Source: JACRBT01 sp964474285
GTDB taxonomy: Bacteria > Chloroflexota > Dehalococcoidia > Tepidiformales > Tepidiformaceae
Assembly: GCA_964474285.1 (NCBI GenBank)
Contig: CAYYSD010000100.1
Coordinates: 1-11,713 of the forward strand
DNA length: 11,713 bases
Reading direction: 5' to 3'
Shown: positions 7,425 to 11,713 of the stretch, one piece after another
Numbering within the stretch: position 1 is the stretch's first letter
Layout: each line of letters opens with the position of its first letter
Notes under the pieces: generated by a model
The model's database searches: none
What the model saw: only the letters and a program-made list of their open reading frames with translations
What the model was told of the DNA's origin: nothing
Program-made: the position numbers and the translations under genes

Positions 7425-7436
7425 TGGCCCACTCTA

Positions 7437-7467
7437 GCTGAGGGTTCGCAGCCTGAGAACCCTCAGC
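7437..7467 (-). other. Perfect 11-bp hairpin between ilvD and the PH-domain gene
   Basis: GCTGAGGGTTC at 7437-7447 and GAACCCTCAGC at 7457-7467 form an uninterrupted 11-bp stem with a 9-base loop. On the minus strand it begins 11 bases after the ilvD stop and ends 12 bases before the PH-domain ATG. No T-run follows in the direction of transcription (TAGAGTGGGCC), so it is not a classical intrinsic terminator. It could be a partial or U-tract-independent terminator, a transcript-stabilising 3' structure, or an attenuator for the downstream pair. Confidence 0.65.
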
Positions 7468-7478
7468 GCCAAAGAGCG

Positions 7479-9152
<1,674 letters not shown>

Positions 9153-9178
9153 GGCGCAGCTCCAGAAGGTGGGGTGCA

Positions 9179-9191
9179 GGCTAGGGTAGCC
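9179..9191. repeat. Short inverted repeat in the ilvD/DUF433 divergent gap
   Basis: GGCTA, a 3-base spacer, then TAGCC form a perfect 5-bp inverted repeat, 27 bases upstream of the ilvD start and about 44 bases upstream of the DUF433 start. Its position between divergent genes would suit an operator for either side, such as autoregulation by the DUF433 product. The repeat is short and may be chance. Confidence 0.25.
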
Positions 9192-9222
9192 GAAGGCGCG
9201 CGAGTGTTCGACAGGCGGATGC

Positions 9223-9228
9223 TAGAAT
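9223..9228 (+). promoter_or_regulatory. Putative -10 element giving a leaderless DUF433 transcript
   Basis: TAGAAT (one mismatch to TATAAT) ends six bases before the DUF433 ATG at 9235. At standard spacing, transcription would start at or next to the A of the ATG. No purine-rich ribosome site lies in the usual window; the nearest, GGCGG at 9214, is about 16 bases away. No good -35 is seen. This arrangement is the recognised signature of leaderless genes in Deinococcus and Actinobacteria. The call is inferred from sequence alone. Confidence 0.5.
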
Positions 9229-9234
9229 CAACGC

Positions 9235-9534
9235 ATGGTAGTCACGTTGACCTTCGATATCGGTTCGTTGCTTGACTCCGACCCGTCCTACTACGAAGGG
9301 CGTCCATTCATTCGCGGCAAGCGTGTGACGGTCCAAAGGGTGGGGATTCTCCACTCCGAGGGCCTGAGTGCGGCAGAAATCGCCGACGAAGTCGGTGCGA
9401 CGATGGCTGAAGTCCACGCTGCATTGTCGTACTACCTGGCAAACCGCGAGGACATCGACGCCGACGTGAAGGCCCAGGATCAACAGTATCATCGAGCTGC
9501 TGCTCAGCATGGGTCTCTTCGCTCGCCGAAGTGA
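9235..9534 (+). CDS. DUF433-domain protein, antitoxin-like partner
   Basis: Small DNA-binding-like protein of 99 aa. The DUF433 signature is clear: EGRPFIRGKRVTVQRV at residues 21-36, a helical segment EGLSAAEIADEVGAT at 42-56, then AALSYYLANREDIDAD at 62-77. The family is predicted to fold with a helix-turn-helix. It is often found next to DUF5615 PIN-like genes, where it is presumed to be the antitoxin. That fits here: the downstream gene starts inside its stop codon (GTGA). GC over 9241-9540 is about 59% by hand count, against roughly 67-72% in stretches of ilvD, a mild sign of separate ancestry. The last 20 residues match no motif I know. Antitoxin function is inferred, not shown. Confidence 0.85.
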   Translation: MVVTLTFDIGSLLDSDPSYYEGRPFIRGKRVTVQRVGILHSEGLSAAEIADEVGATMAEVHAALSYYLANREDIDADVKAQDQQYHRAAAQHGSLRSPK

Positions 9535-9899
9535 GCGATATTCGCTACTACTTCGATGACGACAGTTCCAGCGCGCGTGTAGTGCGGGGTCTGATCGGAG
9601 CGGGCGTTGTCGTCGTTACGTCCGACGAAGCGGGGATGCGTGGTCGATCGGACCCCGAACATCTTGCGCACTGCTTATCGACTGGCCTCGTTCTCGTGAC
9701 CGCGAACGAGAAGGACTTCGCCCGATTGCATTGGAGCTCTCTGGCGGCGGAGCGCAGACACTCGGGAATAGTCATTCTCGCGCAGCAGACCTACTCGGTC
9801 GGCGAGCGGATCCGACGACTTCTGAAGTTGCGAACGGACGTCACTGCTGAACAGATGGCAGGCAGACTGGAATACCTGTCGCACTGGGGTGCTGACTAA
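9531..9899 (+). CDS. DUF5615 PIN-like protein, toxin-like partner
   Basis: Predicted PIN-fold nuclease-like protein of 122 aa, GTG start. Family marks are an N-terminal acidic cluster D9-D11 (YYFDDDSSS), the central GMRGRSDPEHL with D41 at about 36-45, and LVTANEKDFARLH at about 55-67 with N59 and D62, followed by the beta strand GIVILAQQ. This matches the DUF5615 layout in which acidic residues line a metal site. The exact variant TxNxxDF, rather than TxDxDF, is common in the family, so I do not read it as inactivated. The GTG overlaps the DUF433 stop by four bases, so translation is probably coupled. Its own TAA overlaps the TAG of the convergent deacylase gene. RNase toxin activity is the usual presumption for this family and is not proven by the sequence. 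Confidence 0.83.
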   Translation: MSDIRYYFDDDSSSARVVRGLIGAGVVVVTSDEAGMRGRSDPEHLAHCLSTGLVLVTANEKDFARLHWSSLAAERRHSGIVILAQQTYSVGERIRRLLKLRTDVTAEQMAGRLEYLSHWGAD

Positions 9900-11365
9900 A
9901 CCTCCCGGCGGTAGCGCAGCATCTGACCGGCGCCGACGTCTGTGTGGTAGCCGTTTTCGATGGCCACCTGGCCGTTGACCAGGACCATGCGGATGCCTTC
10001 CGGTTCGCGCTTCGGCGTTTCGTAGGTCGCGAGGTCCCGCACCGTGGCGGCATCGAAGAGGACGAGGTCAGCCCAATAGCCTTCGCGAACCAGGCCCCGC
10101 CCGGCCAGGCCGAAACGCTCTGCCGAAAGCTGCGTCATGCGATGGATGGCCTCCTCCAGTGTGAGGATGCCGCGCTCGCGAACGTATCGGGCCAGGACGC
10201 GCGGCATTGTCCCGAAGAGGCGTGGATGGGGGTTGCCCTTCAACTCCGGGATGCCGTCGCTGCCGATCATCACGCGCGGGTGCCGGAGATTCGCTTCGAT
10301 GTCGGCCTCGTCGATGATGAAATGGATGCAGATGACGTTCTTGCCGCGCGGGCTTGTCAGCACCTCGCGGACTGCCTGCGTCAGTTCGACCTCCAGCTCC
10401 GTGGCAATGTCCGGCATCATGCGGCCTTCGAACTGGGGGAAGTCCGGGCAGCTCGCAATCATCACGTTCGCCGCCCAGGCGGTGTCGATGTTGTCCAGGT
10501 TGACGTATTGCCACATCGGACCGCTGCCCGCCGTGTAGGGATAGATGTCGAGCGTGATGTCTTCGCCCGCCGCGTTCGCCGCGTCGATCATCGCCAGCGA
10601 TTCCCGCACACGACCCCAGTTGGCCATGCCAGCCGACTTATGGTGCGAGATGTGGAGCCCGATGCCTGCCTCACGGGCGACTGTCCGCGCTTCTTCCACG
10701 GCTTCGAGGAGCTTCGCGCCCTCGTTGCGCATGTGCGTTGCATAGAGCGCGCCGAAAGGGCGGCATTCGGAGGCGAGCGCGACGAGTTCGGGTGTATCGC
10801 TGTAGCGCCCCGGTTCGTAGATCAGTCCCGTCGAGAAGCCGACGGCGCCCTGTTCCATCGCCTTCGCGACGTGGGAGCGCATCTCGGTGATCTCGCCCGG
10901 CGTGGCAGCACGTTTGTCCATCCCAATGACGTGGGCGCGGATGCGGTTGTGCCCGACGAGCATGGCGTTGTTGATCGCCGGGCGTTTTGCCATGCACGAC
11001 GCAAAGAAGCCGTCGAGGTCCGTCCAATCGGCTCCGCCGCCGGCGATATCGCCGGGCATATAGCGGCGGCCGGGCTCGTTGGGGATGGTGCTGAAGCCGC
11101 AGTTCCCGCTGATGTCGGTGGTCACGCCCTGGGCGAGTTTGAACTCCATCCCGGGGTAGCGAAGGAACGCCCCGTCGTCGTGCGAGTGTGTGTCCACGAA
11201 CCCGGGGCTGAGGACGAAGCCGGTGCCATCGACTTCCCGGTTCGCCGCGACCCCCGTCCCGACCCGTGTGATTCGGCCGCCCTCGACTGAGACGTCGCCG
11301 GTCACGCCGGGCGACCCCGATCCATCAACGATCGTGACACTGCGGAAGGTGACATCTGCGGGCAT
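9896..11365 (-). CDS. N-acyl-D-amino-acid deacylase (D-aminoacylase family amidohydrolase)
   Basis: Zinc amidohydrolase expected to release free D-amino acids from N-acyl-D-amino acids or related D-peptide-like substrates; the exact substrate cannot be read. The product is 489 aa, normal length. The TIM-barrel metal site is visible: H60 and H62 (DTHSHDD), C89 (GNCGFS), H211 (YATHMRNEG), H241 or H242 (ISHHKSAG) and D370 (IGSDGIP). The metal-bridging cysteine in GNC, where many amidohydrolases use a carbamylated lysine, is the specific mark of D-aminoacylases. An N-terminal small beta domain (about 1-54) and C-terminal return strands (WADLVLFD, VLVNGQVAIENG) complete the fold. No signal peptide is seen, so it is probably cytoplasmic. 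The start has GAGG eight bases upstream. It is monocistronic here and divergent from the DUF255 gene across 109 bases, where no convincing promoter was found. Confidence 0.92.
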   Translation of the reverse strand: MPADVTFRSVTIVDGSGSPGVTGDVSVEGGRITRVGTGVAANREVDGTGFVLSPGFVDTHSHDDGAFLRYPGMEFKLAQGVTTDISGNCGFSTIPNEPGRRYMPGDIAGGGADWTDLDGFFASCMAKRPAINNAMLVGHNRIRAHVIGMDKRAATPGEITEMRSHVAKAMEQGAVGFSTGLIYEPGRYSDTPELVALASECRPFGALYATHMRNEGAKLLEAVEEARTVAREAGIGLHISHHKSAGMANWGRVRESLAMIDAANAAGEDITLDIYPYTAGSGPMWQYVNLDNIDTAWAANVMIASCPDFPQFEGRMMPDIATELEVELTQAVREVLTSPRGKNVICIHFIIDEADIEANLRHPRVMIGSDGIPELKGNPHPRLFGTMPRVLARYVRERGILTLEEAIHRMTQLSAERFGLAGRGLVREGYWADLVLFDAATVRDLATYETPKREPEGIRMVLVNGQVAIENGYHTDVGAGQMLRYRREV

Positions 11366-11474
11366 GGGCGAACCTCGGAATCGGGAATGGCCGTCTCGGC
11401 CGCCAGCAGTCTATCGCACCGCCTGCCCGGTGGCTGGCGTTCCGGTAGGCTGATGGGGAGGGGGAACCTGCCGC

Positions 11475-11713
11475 ATGCCGAACCGACTCGCGAACGAGAC
11501 CAGCCCATACCTGCGCCAACACGCGGACAATCCTGTCGACTGGTATCCCTGGGGCGCTGAGGCCTTCGCGAAAGCCCGGGCGGAAGACAAGCCGGTGCTC
11601 CTGTCGGTGGGATACAGCTCCTGCCACTGGTGTCACGTCATGGCCCACGAATCGTTCGAGAACCCGGCCATCGCCGCGCTCATGAACGACCTCTTCGTGA
11701 ACGTGAAGGTCGA
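11475..11713 (+). CDS. DUF255/YyaL-type thioredoxin-domain protein (N-terminal part, runs off right edge)
   Basis: The first 79 codons of a protein in the family of bacterial YyaL and human SPATA20. It opens with LANETSPYLRQHADNPVDWY at residues 5-24, an invariant start of the family. The thioredoxin-like active site CHWCHVM follows at about 50-56, then ESFENPAIAALMNDLFVNVKV. Full-length members are usually about 650-700 aa, with a C-terminal six-hairpin glycosidase-like region that would lie outside the window. The biochemical role of the family is not settled; a redox or cellobiose-2-epimerase-like activity has been suggested from fold. A purine-rich GGAGGGGG lies about 10-13 bases before the ATG. 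There is no sign of a break in the portion present. Confidence 0.93.
   Translation, partial: MPNRLANETSPYLRQHADNPVDWYPWGAEAFAKARAEDKPVLLSVGYSSCHWCHVMAHESFENPAIAALMNDLFVNVKV

Noticed and set aside
9944..11290. A 448-codon plus-strand open frame opposite the deacylase
   Set aside because: Same codon-bias shadow effect. The minus-strand frame has the full D-aminoacylase motif set and a ribosome site, while the plus frame has neither.
11408..11413. TAGACT on the minus strand as a -10 for the deacylase
   Set aside because: No -35-like sequence lies at 16-18 bases upstream, and one hexamer in GC-rich DNA is not enough.

Overview
The window is gene-dense, high-GC bacterial DNA. Stretches I counted by hand ranged from about 55% GC in the small DUF433/DUF5615 pair to about 70% in ilvD. 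It encodes an aerobic haem-copper respiratory module, haem A synthesis, a cell-wall-type peptidase, an amino-acid biosynthesis enzyme, a toxin-antitoxin-like pair and a D-amino-acid deacylase. No rRNA, tRNA, CRISPR array, insertion sequence or phage gene was seen. No marker fixes the taxon. The A2-type oxidase, the caa3-type CtaG, the DUF433/DUF5615 pair and a possible leaderless promoter would suit Chloroflexota or a similar high-GC lineage, but this is a weak guess.

Layout. Positions 1-5752 form the cytochrome c oxidase block. On the minus strand, coxB (subunit II) is followed by coxA (subunit I), then by the first ten codons of a gene that leaves the window and is probably coxC. A good sigma70-type promoter lies upstream of coxB. 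Divergent from coxB, on the plus strand, is a caa3-type ctaG assembly factor. It meets ctaB (haem O synthase, minus strand) tail to tail with 6 bases between stops. ctaB overlaps ctaA (haem A synthase) by 4 bases. Together these supply oxidase subunits, copper-centre assembly and haem A made from haem B via haem O.

Positions 5896-9152 are a minus-strand run: ilvD (dihydroxy-acid dehydratase), then a bacterial PH-domain membrane protein, then an exported M23 metallopeptidase. The last two overlap by one base and are probably coupled. An 11-bp perfect hairpin lies between ilvD and the PH-domain gene.

Positions 9235-9899 (plus strand) hold a DUF433 protein and a DUF5615 PIN-like protein with a 4-base start/stop overlap. 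This is a typical toxin-antitoxin-like arrangement, with lower GC than ilvD. Its first gene has a -10-like TAGAAT six bases before the ATG and no good ribosome binding site, which suggests a leaderless message.

Positions 9896-11365 (minus strand) encode an N-acyl-D-amino-acid deacylase whose stop overlaps the DUF5615 stop by 4 bases on opposite strands. From 11475 to the right edge is the N-terminal part of a DUF255/YyaL-type thioredoxin-fold protein.

Nothing here is clearly an undescribed system. The points most worth a second look are the compact DUF433/DUF5615 islet with its apparent leaderless start, the coupled PH-domain/M23 pair behind a hairpin, and the A2-type oxidase with unusual subunit II and intercistronic features.
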